From positions 62,001 through 126,000 of the forward strand of contig CAYJBY010000001.1 of the NCBI GenBank assembly GCA_964368645.1: a DNA stretch of 64,000 nucleotides, read 5' to 3'. Source of the DNA: JAEDHM01 sp964368645. Its GTDB lineage: Bacteria > Bacillota > Clostridia > Christensenellales > CAG-1252. Numbering within the stretch: the stretch's first letter is position 1; each line of letters begins with the position of its first letter. Shown here in pieces: positions 16,640 to 26,292 of the stretch. The notes under the pieces were generated by a model, which saw nothing but the letters and a program-made list of their open reading frames with translations, did not search any database and was not told where the DNA came from. The translations under genes and the position numbers were made by a program.

Positions 16640-18007
16640 TTACTTATTGCAGAACGCGGAGAAAGCCAGATGTGCTTCGTACAAATCCGCCTTGGAAATC
16701 AACTCGTAAGGCGCGTGCATCGATATTACGGGTACGCCTAAATCAACGGTATCGATATTGTAGTTCGCCAAGAATTTTGCCACCGTACCGCCGCCGCCAA
16801 GGTCCACCTTGCCCAGCTCGCCCGTCTGCCAAACCACTCCTGCCTCGGCAAAAATTCCTCTCAAATATCCGATATATTCCGCCGAAGCGTCGTTAGAGCC
16901 GGACTTACCTCTAGCTCCCGTAAACTTGTTCATTGCAACTCCGCAGGAGGCGAACGCGGCGTTCTGTTTTTCAAAGGCGTCCTGATAGGTGGGATCGTAA
17001 GCGGAAGTCACGTCTGCGGAAAGGCACTTTGATTTTGCCCTAACCACCGCCGAGGACTTGCCGAAGCTCTCCGCGATACAGTCGATAATATCCCTAATCA
17101 GTACGCACTGCATACCCGTATTGCCCTCACTGCCTATCTCTTCCTTATCGGCAAGTATGGTAAGCACCGTTTCGGCGGATTCACAGCCTAAGGTAGCGGT
17201 GATTTCAGGATAAGCGCAAACCCTGTCATCGTGTCCGTAGCTTGCCACAAAGGCGCGGTCAAAGCCTGCGTCACGGGCGCGAAGTGCGGGGACAGCCTCG
17301 ATTTCCGCGCTCAAAAAGTCTTCCTCGGTAATACCGTAAGCGGTGTTCAAAAGTTGCATAACTCCTGTTTTCACGGCGTTCTTCTCGCAGTCGGCGGCAG
17401 GAATACCGCCCACCAAAATGTTAAGATGCTCCGCAGGAAAGGCTTTTACAACCGTCTTTTCGTTAAGCTCTTGGGAAAGGTGCGGAAGTAGGTCGCTGAC
17501 GTAAAAAACAGGATCGCCCTCCTCCTCGCCTATCTTAACCGTCAGCTTCGTGCCGTCCTTTAAGACCACTACGCCGTGAAGCGCAAGGGGTATGGTCAGC
17601 CACTGGTATTTTTTGATGCCGCCGTAATAGTGCGTCTTGAAAAAAGCCATTCCGTCCGACTCGTAAAGCGGCACCTGCTTCAAATCCAATCTGGGGCTAT
17701 CCACGTGCGCCACCAAAATACGGATACCGTTTTCGGCAACGTCAGCCGTGCCGACCTTCAGCAAAAACAGGCTTTTGCCCCTGTTGTCGTAATACAGCTT
17801 GTCGCCGCTTTTGACCTTATCGCCCAGCACGTAAGGACGGTAGCCCTGCTCCCTCGCCATAGCAACGGTGTACGCCACGGTTTCGCGCTCGGTTTTACCC
17901 TCGTCCAAAAACCGCTTATAGCCCGTCGCGTATTGACTGATAGACTCAAGCAACGCCTTGTCGGCGTTTTTATATACGTTTTTTCTCTCATATAAAAGAT
18001 TATCCAT
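16640..18007 (-). CDS. M18 family zinc aminopeptidase (aspartyl aminopeptidase-like)
   Basis: Cytoplasmic tetrahedral aminopeptidase that removes N-terminal, often acidic, residues. The ATG at 18007 is preceded by AGAGAGG at proper spacing; an upstream in-frame ATG at 18100 would add a poorly conserved basic stretch, so 455 residues is preferred. Metal and catalytic positions: His in LVAHVDSPRLDLK near 95, Asp in SYGHDDRV near 235, the Glu pair in DKEEIGSEG near 270, Asp further on, and His in ISMHAPYE near 425. These are the M18 pattern. Followed by a hairpin terminator. Peptide recycling is the likely role. Confidence 0.93.
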   Translation of the reverse strand: MDNLLYERKNVYKNADKALLESISQYATGYKRFLDEGKTERETVAYTVAMAREQGYRPYVLGDKVKSGDKLYYDNRGKSLFLLKVGTADVAENGIRILVAHVDSPRLDLKQVPLYESDGMAFFKTHYYGGIKKYQWLTIPLALHGVVVLKDGTKLTVKIGEEEGDPVFYVSDLLPHLSQELNEKTVVKAFPAEHLNILVGGIPAADCEKNAVKTGVMQLLNTAYGITEEDFLSAEIEAVPALRARDAGFDRAFVASYGHDDRVCAYPEITATLGCESAETVLTILADKEEIGSEGNTGMQCVLIRDIIDCIAESFGKSSAVVRAKSKCLSADVTSAYDPTYQDAFEKQNAAFASCGVAMNKFTGARGKSGSNDASAEYIGYLRGIFAEAGVVWQTGELGKVDLGGGGTVAKFLANYNIDTVDLGVPVISMHAPYELISKADLYEAHLAFSAFCNK

Positions 18008-18276
18008 ATCAAAACCTCTCTTTTTCTGCGCTTGCCTTTGCGCCCGTTGTTGCGGCGCACTCTTCCGAACGGTGGGCGGCTTGCCGCCGCTTATCCGCAT
18101 ATTGTCTTATTGCCGTCGTTTTGTCTAAGGGGCTCGCCAAGGCACCGAAAGCTTATCCGCACCGATGGCTACAAAAGGATTATCCTTTTCGTTTTGCCCC
18201 GAAAACTCTCCCGTTAGCTATTATGCCCCGATTAATGCGTATTTACCGTTTTCCGCCAAAAATCAACCGCCTATTA

Positions 18277-18726
18277 TCAGTCGTTAGGAACAGCTTCGCC
18301 CGTGATTTTCGCGCCGAAATAGTTGGCGTTGTTTTCCGGCCAAATCGAATAATAGGATTTGCCTGTTTCCTGTCTTAGCTTGCGGAATCTCTTGGCGTTG
18401 CACCAAATCATCGAAGGGATACCCACCGCCGCCATATACAGCGGTCCCAGCAAAAGGGATTGGATACAGTGACCGAACTCGTGAACCACCGTTGCAGGCA
18501 TTTTTTCCGCAGGACGGTCGCCGTTGACGCTGATAAAAGCTCCCAAGCTCACTCCGCCCCAACCTGTGGAACCGTGTACGTACGTCACTATCGCGCCGCG
18601 ATAAATGCGCGTTTCGCACTTAAACCGCAGACGGAACGACAACGCCACGCAAAAACCGATTAGGCTCTGTATAAAGCCCCAGCTAAACTGAATCAGCCAA
18701 AATAACAGATATTTTACCGCTTTCAT
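18277..18726 (-). CDS. Small membrane protein with HEFGH metalloprotease-type motif
   Basis: Not assigned to a named family. The 149 residues start with one or two hydrophobic segments (residues 5-32), then a Gly-rich stretch around VHGSTGWGGVSLGAF, then TVVHEFGHCIQSLLLGPLYM (about 87-106), where HEFGH matches the HExxH zinc-peptidase signature inside a helix, followed by a further hydrophobic region. Family knowledge says HExxH marks zincin peptidases; whether this small protein is active is inference. It lies between the aminopeptidase and the MATE exporter, all leftward, with a ribosome site GGAGA at the start. Confidence 0.75.
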   Translation of the reverse strand: MKAVKYLLFWLIQFSWGFIQSLIGFCVALSFRLRFKCETRIYRGAIVTYVHGSTGWGGVSLGAFISVNGDRPAEKMPATVVHEFGHCIQSLLLGPLYMAAVGIPSMIWCNAKRFRKLRQETGKSYYSIWPENNANYFGAKITGEAVPND

Positions 18727-18874
18727 AATATTCTCCTTTCGCCGCCGAAGTGTTTTCGCCGCCTATTAACAGGGCGAAAATTACCGTTTTTACCATTAAT
18801 TATCAATCCGCCGCCTTGCCGCGGCGTAAACTGCCAACGTCCTTACGCTTGTTTTCCGTTCGGCGTTTTGCTCA

Positions 18875-20449
18875 TCAGTCGGTGCCGTCGCCCTTTCTGC
18901 CCGACTCGCCGCCGTCAGCGTCCTTTGCCGTATCCGCGAAGAAGACATCTCCGACCTCGCCTGCGTTGTCTGTATCATCTGCCTTGTCTTCGCCCTCGCT
19001 CCTCGCTATATCCTCCGCGCCGTCGCTTTCCGTTGCGCCCGTTGCGCCCGTTGCGACCGTTGCGCCTTTCAGCGCGGCAAAACGGCTTTTGTAAAGTCTG
19101 ATGCCGAGAGGGATAAAGATTATAAGATTAAGAACCTCCGCCATAGGGTAAGCGTACCACACGCCCACCAAGCCAACCGCCTTTTCCATAAGGTAGGCAA
19201 TAGGTATTAGGAAAAGCACCTGTCTTGTAAGGGAAATTCCCAAGGAGCCGAGTCCGCTGTTTAAGGACTGGTAGCCCGTGGTTAGGGTGATACCGAAAGC
19301 GGCAAAGATAAAGCTGATACTGATAATACGCAGACATTTCGCGCCAAGCGCAGTCATCTCGCCGCCGGAGCCGAACATAGTCATCAGCTGAGGAGCTAAG
19401 GACATAAACAGTATCAACCCCACCGTTTCAAAAATCAGCGCAATGGAAACCGCGGTCAAAAAAGTCTTTTTGAACCGTTGAGGGCTATTATAACCGTAGT
19501 TGTACGAGAGGATAGGCAAAACGCCCTGCATAAGCCCAAAGGTCGGCATAAAGACGAAGGATTGGAGCTTAAAGTAGATTCCCAGCACGGTTATAGCGTT
19601 CCGATACGCCTTGATAATCACGTTAAGAACGGAAGTCGTAAGAGAAGCTATCGCGTTCATAATGGTGGTGGGAAGCCCGATTTTCAGAATAATGCCGATA
19701 TGGTGCAGATTAAACCTAAACCCCTTGGGGCCGATACGCACTTCTTGCTTGCGGAAAATGAATTGCGAAAGGCAGAACAGCATCGCGCACCCCTGCCCGA
19801 TAACCGTTGCCACCGCCGCGCCCAACACGCCCCACTCGGGGAAAATCCATATTCCGAAGATAAACAAAGGGTCGAGAACGATATTCGTCACCGCGCCGAT
19901 AAGCTGAGTAATCATAGGGATACGCATATTGCCCGTGGACTGGAGAATTTTGTTGCAAACCTGCTCGATAAATACGAACACGCTACAGCACATAAGCACC
20001 TGCAAATATGAGGTTCCCATATCCACGATTTCGGGAACGGAAGAGTACAGCTCCATAAAGTACCGCGGCAGAGTCAGTCCTATAATCACAAAAAGTACCG
20101 CGCCGCACAACGCCAGCAAAATCCCGTGCTGTGCCACTTCCGTGGCTTGCTTGTTGAGCTTTTGCCCCAAAAGGCGGCTGATACACGCTCCTGCGCCCAC
20201 GCCTATGCCCACGGAGAAAGCGATAATCAGGGTTTGCATAGGGAAAGCTATCGTCACCGCTTCCAAGGCAGCCTGCGGAGTTGCCAGTGCGGAAAGAGCC
20301 GCGTTGGTGTAACGGGCGACAAAAAGGGAGTCCACCACGTTATACAGCGCCTGCACCAGCATCGAAATCATTGCAGGTACGCTCATTACGAATATGAGCT
20401 TACCTATAGGCATTTCAGCCATTTTTCTGCTTGAAAGTTCGTTACTCAT
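18875..20449 (-). CDS. MATE family multidrug/cation antiporter with acidic C-terminal tail
   Basis: Twelve-segment inner-membrane exporter of the multidrug and toxic compound extrusion family, driven by Na+ or H+. The ATG at 20449 (MSNELSSRK) has a GGAAAAG ribosome site; 524 residues. The N-terminal part has the MATE pattern (SVPAMISMLVQALYNVVDSL), followed by a second six-helix half around IGLPTTIMNAIASL. The last roughly 65 residues are not membrane: an ATVATGATGATE stretch and a run of Asp/Glu/Gly, unlike typical MATE proteins. Similar hydrophilic acidic tails occur on other membrane proteins in this window. Substrate unknown. Confidence 0.92.
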   Translation of the reverse strand: MSNELSSRKMAEMPIGKLIFVMSVPAMISMLVQALYNVVDSLFVARYTNAALSALATPQAALEAVTIAFPMQTLIIAFSVGIGVGAGACISRLLGQKLNKQATEVAQHGILLALCGAVLFVIIGLTLPRYFMELYSSVPEIVDMGTSYLQVLMCCSVFVFIEQVCNKILQSTGNMRIPMITQLIGAVTNIVLDPLFIFGIWIFPEWGVLGAAVATVIGQGCAMLFCLSQFIFRKQEVRIGPKGFRFNLHHIGIILKIGLPTTIMNAIASLTTSVLNVIIKAYRNAITVLGIYFKLQSFVFMPTFGLMQGVLPILSYNYGYNSPQRFKKTFLTAVSIALIFETVGLILFMSLAPQLMTMFGSGGEMTALGAKCLRIISISFIFAAFGITLTTGYQSLNSGLGSLGISLTRQVLFLIPIAYLMEKAVGLVGVWYAYPMAEVLNLIIFIPLGIRLYKSRFAALKGATVATGATGATESDGAEDIARSEGEDKADDTDNAGEVGDVFFADTAKDADGGESGRKGDGTD

Positions 20450-20462
20450 CTTTTCCAAAAGC

Positions 20463-20482
20463 AAAAGGCGGTCACTGCCGCC
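20463..20482 (-). terminator. Hairpin between the lipase-like gene and the MATE gene
   Basis: Minus strand GGCGG (20482-20478), six-base loop, CCGCC (20471-20467), then TTTTGCTTTT. It probably ends the lipase transcript just before the MATE start. Confidence 0.6.
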
Positions 20483-20546
20483 TCTCGCGCATTTTCACTT
20501 GTATCGCGCGAGAAACGAAAAACTTTCGCGCCGCGCGTTCCGATAA

Positions 20547-21896
20547 TTATTTGTTGAAAAACTCGTCCAGTATGCCCTCGATGTAAACCAGTCCCGTAAC
20601 CGTTCCGTTCACCTCGTTGGCGATAGGTCCGTGTTCCACGCCCTCGACAACGTGTACGTTGGAAGCGGTCATCGGCAAGCCTGCGCTCGCGCTGTAGGAG
20701 GGAACAGTACCGTCGCCCCACAAACTGGTTTCCTTATCGATAACTGCGCTGTTTTCGCTGTCCATATTGACGGTGACAATGGTAGCGATACCGTGCCCTA
20801 CCACGTAATGGGTGTTGACCAAGCGCGAAACGTGCACCTTGTTGCCGTTGCCGTCGTCCTGGAAAAAGTCGCTTTGGAACTTGTCTAAGTCCGCAAGTAC
20901 GGTTTTCAACTCGCCGTTACTGCCCTTCGCCCAATCCTTCTCCTTGATAAACGCCCTAAGCTGTGCGGGAGTATAGACCTCGCCGTCCATAGTAAGGCAG
21001 CTGCCGTCCGTACCGAAATACTCGGTTACGCTGTTGAAGGGATCCATCGGAAGCAGGTCGTAAACGCTTGCCATATTGTGAGTGAAGTCAATGAGGTTAA
21101 TGCCGAGCACGCCCAGAAGTTCGCCTATTATATCCTGACCGGAGCTTACGGAGCTGAACAGGTTGGTAACTGCGTCCATAGAGCCGAGGAAGGGTGCGCT
21201 GAAGGGAAGGAAAAGTTCCACCTTCGCACGGTTTTCAGCTTTTTTCAGATACTCGGAAGCCACGATGCCGCCCATACTGTGGGTAACGAACATTACCTTG
21301 TCGTAGCCGCATTTTTCGATAAACTCCTCCAACTTCGCGCCTGCGCCCTGTATGGATTGACGCCAGTCGTACTGCCAGCAAAGCACGTCGTAATCGTCGA
21401 TATTGTTTGCCGCGAAATACTGCTTAAAACGGTTTGCGCTGTAGCCCATACCCTTGAAAGCGTCGTAGTCCTGCACGTCCTTCATATTGGCTATCCTGTA
21501 CACGTTTTCGGGTATGCAGTCCTCGTCGCAGGTTAAGAGGTTCATATAGCCGTCAAGATAAAACTGCTTTTTGCCGGGCTGAGAAATCAAACCGCCCAAA
21601 GCCTTGCCGAAGCCGTCCGCGCCCCACCAGCAATAGGGAGTGCCGTCCGGATAGGTAAGCTCGGTATCGTATAACGCACTTGCCATAAGTCCGGGAATAA
21701 AGAGAACAGCCTTATCGTGGGTAGGAGTCCAGTCCTCGTTGTACAAGGCTCCGTTATCGTGGTCGTAAACGTCCACAGTTTTTTCCTCTTCCTTCTTTTC
21801 ACCGTCATCGTTGTCGCACGCGCACAAAACGGTGGGGATTACAGCAATGCAAAGTACCAAAGCGATACAAAGCAACCATCTAAACGTCTTTTTCAT
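20547..21896 (-). CDS. Lipoprotein alpha/beta hydrolase (lipase/LCAT-like)
   Basis: Exported lipid-anchored hydrolase, likely acting on lipid or ester substrates outside the cell. The ATG at 21896 follows GGAGG; residues 1-26 are a signal peptide ending at VLCAC. The catalytic serine sits in VTHSMGGIVASE near residue 205, a GxSxG-type elbow with Thr-His before Ser. The oxyanion segment FIPGLMASALYDTE near residue 65 is the pattern of LCAT/LipA-type lipases. A GDGTVPSYSA segment near 405 carries the expected Asp, and a VEGVEHGPI segment the expected His. Length 449. Transcribed leftward as a probable single unit. Confidence 0.88.
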   Translation of the reverse strand: MKKTFRWLLCIALVLCIAVIPTVLCACDNDDGEKKEEEKTVDVYDHDNGALYNEDWTPTHDKAVLFIPGLMASALYDTELTYPDGTPYCWWGADGFGKALGGLISQPGKKQFYLDGYMNLLTCDEDCIPENVYRIANMKDVQDYDAFKGMGYSANRFKQYFAANNIDDYDVLCWQYDWRQSIQGAGAKLEEFIEKCGYDKVMFVTHSMGGIVASEYLKKAENRAKVELFLPFSAPFLGSMDAVTNLFSSVSSGQDIIGELLGVLGINLIDFTHNMASVYDLLPMDPFNSVTEYFGTDGSCLTMDGEVYTPAQLRAFIKEKDWAKGSNGELKTVLADLDKFQSDFFQDDGNGNKVHVSRLVNTHYVVGHGIATIVTVNMDSENSAVIDKETSLWGDGTVPSYSASAGLPMTASNVHVVEGVEHGPIANEVNGTVTGLVYIEGILDEFFNK

Positions 21897-22189
21897 AACG
21901 ACCTCCGAAAAAATTATGTCTATAGCCGACCTTACACACCGCAACGCGGCAAACGGGAAAATCGGCTTTTTAATTATAACGCAAAACCCCCGTCATATCA
22001 ACCGTTTAAGCCATAAAGGGAACCGCCTTTTTGCGCTTTCCGTCCTCGACCGTTCCTTAGAATTGTTAAGGGTTATCCTCTAACCGCGCCTATCAAGCAG
22101 GGGGAAGCCTGTAGGCAATTGCGCTTCGTTAATGGTGGGTGTAATTATATTGACGGCAAAAACGAGCCTTTGCCGACTGCCTTGCTCGG

Positions 22190-22942
22190 TTACTGCTCTG
22201 CCTTGTCGCCTGCGTCGCTATCCGAAATCGCGGTAACGTCCGCCGCCGCGCACTCCGTCTGCTCCTCGCCTGCCGTTGCGTTAGCCTCAGCCGTTGCGAC
22301 ATTATCTCCTTTCGCGCCGATATTATATTCTACCGCCGCCTTTTCCTTGGCGATTTGCTTTTCGTAAATATTCGTGAAGTTGGTGAGGAAAAGGATTACG
22401 TACGCGCCCCAAGTGGGTATGGATTCGATTATTCCGCTTTTGCCCAAGGACGCCAGCAGTATAATCATCAAAAGAAGTACCGCGCCGAAGCCGTAAACGG
22501 TGTACATAAAGGCTTTCGTCTTTTTACGTCCGACGATTAGCCCCCACAGTATGGAGAACGCGAACGCCACCGCGAATATCAACGCACAGCTCCAATGCGC
22601 CACAAGCTGTAAACTCATTATTTCCGTACTGGGAATATGAACGCAAATCATTATCGCCACACTGCCTACGAGCATACCGACATAGCCCAACTTAGGCTTA
22701 ACGTCGTACCGCGCGTACATATAATTGATATTGATTGCAAAAGCCAGCAGGGATATTAAGCCCCAAAACTTAAATGCCACAGGATATATGAGTCCTAACA
22801 TACTGGCAGTGATTTTTACGTCGGGGAACTTCAAAAAACCGTAAACCGTTATGTAAACGAAGCCTATTATCAGGGAAGCGAGAGCCACCCATTTGTTCTC
22901 GATAATCTTGTGCGCCTTGAGTTTCAATTCCTGTTTCGTCAT
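22190..22942 (-). CDS. Six-segment membrane protein, paralogue A
   Basis: Not recognised. The 250 residues have a short basic start (MTKQELKLKAHKIIENK), about six hydrophobic segments between residues 18 and 190, then a roughly 55-residue acidic Ala/Thr/Glu tail. It aligns along its length with the product of 23250-24020: both have a FxFPDV loop after the first helix, ARY(D/E)(V/L)KP in the middle, and a LASLGxSGIxE-type segment before the last helix. The two were formed by tandem duplication. Ribosome site AAGGAAGG. No transporter or enzyme motif was seen. Confidence 0.75.
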   Translation of the reverse strand: MTKQELKLKAHKIIENKWVALASLIIGFVYITVYGFLKFPDVKITASMLGLIYPVAFKFWGLISLLAFAININYMYARYDVKPKLGYVGMLVGSVAIMICVHIPSTEIMSLQLVAHWSCALIFAVAFAFSILWGLIVGRKKTKAFMYTVYGFGAVLLLMIILLASLGKSGIIESIPTWGAYVILFLTNFTNIYEKQIAKEKAAVEYNIGAKGDNVATAEANATAGEEQTECAAADVTAISDSDAGDKAEQ

Positions 22943-22969
22943 AGCTACCTTCCTTAAAAAAACGTCTTT

Positions 22970-23262
22970 ATATTGCGCCGATTGCAGTCCGCGCCGTTGT
23001 TGTTACAATATCAAGTTGCCGTCCGCGCTAACCGACCTTTCTTCCGAAAATCGAATGCGGTCAATCGACCTTATGCGTTGTCCGTGCTTTTACAGTGCCA
23101 AGCTTTCTACTCTAACCGACCTTTTCGCCGTATCTAATTGCCATCCGCGCCGTCCTTGTTGCAATATCAATTTGCAGTCCGCGCCGTCCTTGTTACAATA
23201 TCAAGTTACTGTTCGCGCTAACCGACCTTTTCGCCGTATCCGATTGCGGTCAATCGACCTTA
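22970..23262. repeat. Degenerate repeat block between two paralogous membrane-protein genes
   Basis: Recurring words are TCCGCGCCGTCCTTGTTACAA (about 22986, 23143, 23176), CGCGCTAACCGACCTTT (23025, 23215) and GCGGTCAATCGACCTTA (23057, 23246), interleaved. The last copy overlaps the 3' end of the gene at 23250. Confidence 0.75.
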
Positions 23263-24020
23263 TCCGCGTCCTCGGCTGTACCGTTGTCGTCCGAGCAAGG
23301 CTCGCTCTCCGCCGCCGCGGTTTGGGTTTTCGGCTCATCTTCGGCACCCTGTCCGTCCGCCAAAAAGCTCTCGTAATCCTCGGTTAATGAACCTGATGTG
23401 ACGATAGCGTTCTCCTCCGCGGAGGGTTTTTGTCTGCCCTTCTCGAAGATTGCGGTGAAGGTAAGCAGGAAAAGCAGGACATAAGCCAAGAGCAGAGGCA
23501 CCGCCTCAAGGATACCCGAAATTCCCAAGGTTGCCATCAGAATAATTATCACAAGGGTAACGCCGCCCACAGCGTAGGCAGCATAGAGGAAATTATGCGT
23601 TTGGGAAATCGCCTTAACGCAAAACCAAGCGAAGGCAAACAGATATGCCGCCGCCGAAAGCGCGGCGAAGAAAATGCGGCAAACGTACGCTGCCCCCGTT
23701 GTCGCAAAAGGCAGTGCCGCGGTAATGATAATCGCCGCTCCGCCCACCGCCGCCGCGATATACGAAAGCAAGGGTTTCAGCTCGTAACGTGCAAAGCTAA
23801 AGTTAAGGGAGAGGGATAACGCCACCGCCGTGACTATACCCCAACAGACGTAGGTACTGCGGTAGGTCGCGCCCATCATAGCGAAGGAGCAGGAAACGTC
23901 GGGGAAAAAACTGCACAAAAAAGCGGCGGTATAGAAGAAACCGAACACCATCGCAATCATAACCAGATACTTGTTCTCCACCGCCTTCAAAAAATCCGCT
24001 TTTATTTTCGCTTTATCCAT
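23250..24020 (-). CDS. Six-segment membrane protein, paralogue B
   Basis: Not recognised. 256 residues with about six hydrophobic segments and an acidic Glu/Asp/Ala tail of about 60 residues. Clear paralogue of the product of 22190-22942: shared features are the N-terminal basic helix, the FFPDV loop near residue 40, ARYELKP near 77, and MATLGISGILE near 163. The 3' end lies inside the intergenic repeat block, whose last copy encodes the final residues. GGAG ribosome site. The tandem pair is transcribed leftward; a role cannot be given. Confidence 0.75.
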   Translation of the reverse strand: MDKAKIKADFLKAVENKYLVMIAMVFGFFYTAAFLCSFFPDVSCSFAMMGATYRSTYVCWGIVTAVALSLSLNFSFARYELKPLLSYIAAAVGGAAIIITAALPFATTGAAYVCRIFFAALSAAAYLFAFAWFCVKAISQTHNFLYAAYAVGGVTLVIIILMATLGISGILEAVPLLLAYVLLFLLTFTAIFEKGRQKPSAEENAIVTSGSLTEDYESFLADGQGAEDEPKTQTAAAESEPCSDDNGTAEDADKVD

Positions 24021-24237
24021 AAACTCTCCTCAGCCGAACTCGCACAGCTATATTATAGCTGATACAAAAGGATATTTCAATACAAAATCCGCAAAAAACC
24101 CGAACAGAGCGGAAATAAAACGCCGCGGACTTTAGGCGGCTCAGGAGATAGACGCTCACGCCGCAAAAGGTTTTTTCGGCAGGTGCGGAAAAAGCCCATA
24201 ATACAGCGGTTTTCGCCGCTCCCGAAAAAATTGCATA

Positions 24238-24266
24238 TTTACAAAAACCGATTAAGGTGTTATTAT
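24238..24266 (+). promoter_or_regulatory. Promoter of the GPH transporter gene
   Basis: -35 TTTACA (24238-24243), 17-base spacer, -10 TATTAT (24261-24266). The rest of the 327-base divergent spacer (24021-24347) shows no gene. Confidence 0.65.
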
Positions 24267-24347
24267 ATTCTATGTAATTCTCGCGCATAATTCGCGGCGC
24301 GGTTTTGTTTCCCTTTTTGCAAAAAAACACCGAATGAAGGAGATTCT

Positions 24348-26126
24348 ATGGAAAACACAGCCACTGTTCAGCCTCAAAAGCTTTCTATGAAAAGCAAATG
24401 CAGCTACTGCGGCGGAGGTATAGGCAGGGATATGGCGTATAATCTGGTCAACGCCCAGATTCTATCCTTTCTTATGCTTACCCGCAGTCTTAACGACGCC
24501 CAACTTCTGGTTATTACGGTCATAATGGTCTGCTGTCGAATTTTCGACGGACTTAACGATCCGATAATGGGCGCGATTATTGAGGCGACTCACAACGCCA
24601 AGGGTAAATTCAAGCCTTGGATGCTACTGGGCGTTTGCACCAACGTATGCGTGATTATGGCGATTTACGGAGTACCCATCAAGGGTTGGGAATACGTGAT
24701 TTTCTTCGCCTTCGCGTACCTTTTGTGGGGTATCACCTTCACGATGAACGACATTTCCTACTGGTCTATGCTCCCCTCCCTTTCAACGGATAAAAAGGAG
24801 CGCGACGGCTTGTCCTCTTGGGCAAACCTGTTAGCAGGCGTAGGCGCAGGTATCGCTTCGGGCGTTATCCCTCTGCTGTCCGTGGGCGATTTGGCTCTCA
24901 TCAAAAGCAGTATTTCCTATTCATACCTGATTATGGCAGGCGTCATCTGCGTTTGCTTTCTGGTTTGCCAGTTAATCACCTATTTCGGCACCGCGCATAA
25001 GTCCACACTTCTGCCCCCCGATATGCCTAAGCCTAAGTTTGAAAACCCCCTCAAGGATATGTGGAAGGTTATAAAAACCAACGACCAGCTCAGGTGGGTA
25101 GCGTTGGTTATGCTGCTTTATAATATCGGTGCGTCGATGCTGTCGGGAGCGATTACGATATATATTTACCTGACCTTCGGCTTCCAAGGAATGTTAGTAA
25201 CCGTGTTCACCGTCCTGTTCGGTTTTGCAGGCGGCGTTCCTATGCTCTTCTACGGTGCGTTCTCCAAGCGAATGACGCGCCGCCAAATGGCAATGTTCGC
25301 AATAATCACCGCGACCTTGGGCTACGTTCTGTTCTTCTGCACAGGCGTGGTTTGGAAAACGGGGCTGACCACTTCCGGCGGTTTGGCTATCGGCGACTTC
25401 GTTTTACTGGCGTTATGCGGTATCCTCATCAATATCGGACAGTGCCTTTTCTACAACGTGCAAACAATCAGTATCAGTAACTGTATTGAGTATAACGAGT
25501 TTTTGACAGGCGAAAGGAAGGAAGGCATTATCTTTGCAATCCGTCCTTTAATGGCGAAAATCGGAAGTGCGATTCAGTTGGGTATAATCACCCTAATATA
25601 CGTGCTTTTAGGCGTAAACAGCTTTACCAACCAGATTTCCCGTATCGACGGCAACGCCACGATGGGGCTTATCACCGCGGCGGAAAAGGAACAGCAGATA
25701 TTAGACGTTATAGGCGGCTTCGACTACAAAACAGGCGTTAAGCTCAAGGCGTGGATATGCGCCCTTTCCATACTGCTTGTTGTGGCGTCCTGCTTGATAA
25801 TGCGCAAAAAATGCACCATCACCGAGAAGAAATACGAGGAAATTCTCGTCGCAATTAAGGAACGCAAGGAAGGTGGCGCGGCGGAAAAGTCCGACGAGAC
25901 GACTGAGGAAACCGAGGATAACGGCGAGAACGGAAATAGCGACAGCGTGAGCGTCAGCGATACAACCGCGGACGGTGAGAACGAGAACGAGGGTGAGAAC
26001 GACGGAGAGAACGTCAACGACAACGTGAGCATCAACGACAAAGAGAACGCCGTGCAGTACGCAGAAAACAAGGGCGATACAACCGCGGAGTTTGACGGAC
26101 AAAACACTCTCAAAGACGGCGAATAA
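24348..26126 (+). CDS. MFS sugar:cation symporter of the GPH (MelB-like) family with acidic tail
   Basis: Inner-membrane symporter predicted to import a glycoside, pentoside or hexuronide with Na+ or H+. The 592 residues have about twelve membrane helices to residue 490. Family marks: GIGRDMAYNLVNAQIL at the first helix, the FDGLNDPIMG motif near residue 65 with the conserved cation-site Asp, KFKPWMLLG after it, and FTMNDISYWSM near 135. The last 90 residues are a hydrophilic Glu/Asn/Asp run (DGENENEGENDGENVNDN) unlike normal MelB proteins. GGAG ribosome site. No sugar-specific regulator is adjacent, so the substrate is open. Confidence 0.9.
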   Translation: MENTATVQPQKLSMKSKCSYCGGGIGRDMAYNLVNAQILSFLMLTRSLNDAQLLVITVIMVCCRIFDGLNDPIMGAIIEATHNAKGKFKPWMLLGVCTNVCVIMAIYGVPIKGWEYVIFFAFAYLLWGITFTMNDISYWSMLPSLSTDKKERDGLSSWANLLAGVGAGIASGVIPLLSVGDLALIKSSISYSYLIMAGVICVCFLVCQLITYFGTAHKSTLLPPDMPKPKFENPLKDMWKVIKTNDQLRWVALVMLLYNIGASMLSGAITIYIYLTFGFQGMLVTVFTVLFGFAGGVPMLFYGAFSKRMTRRQMAMFAIITATLGYVLFFCTGVVWKTGLTTSGGLAIGDFVLLALCGILINIGQCLFYNVQTISISNCIEYNEFLTGERKEGIIFAIRPLMAKIGSAIQLGIITLIYVLLGVNSFTNQISRIDGNATMGLITAAEKEQQILDVIGGFDYKTGVKLKAWICALSILLVVASCLIMRKKCTITEKKYEEILVAIKERKEGGAAEKSDETTEETEDNGENGNSDSVSVSDTTADGENENEGENDGENVNDNVSINDKENAVQYAENKGDTTAEFDGQNTLKDGE

Positions 26127-26292
26127 CAATTTTCAAGATAAAGGCTTATCAATAACTGTCCTTACGGCAAGGAAAAGACACCGCCGCATAGAGAGAATAT
26201 CGGAGAGTCGGACTGCGCAACATACAACACAGTATTACGACCTATGTCAAACCTAGCCTTTTAGCAACGGAGTATTATCACTTACGCATAAC

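Noticed and set aside
22970..23262. CRISPR array
   Set aside because: Repeats are degenerate, interleaved and unequal, without unique spacers of constant size, and no cas gene is nearby. The same holds for 15403-15522 and 62045-62310.
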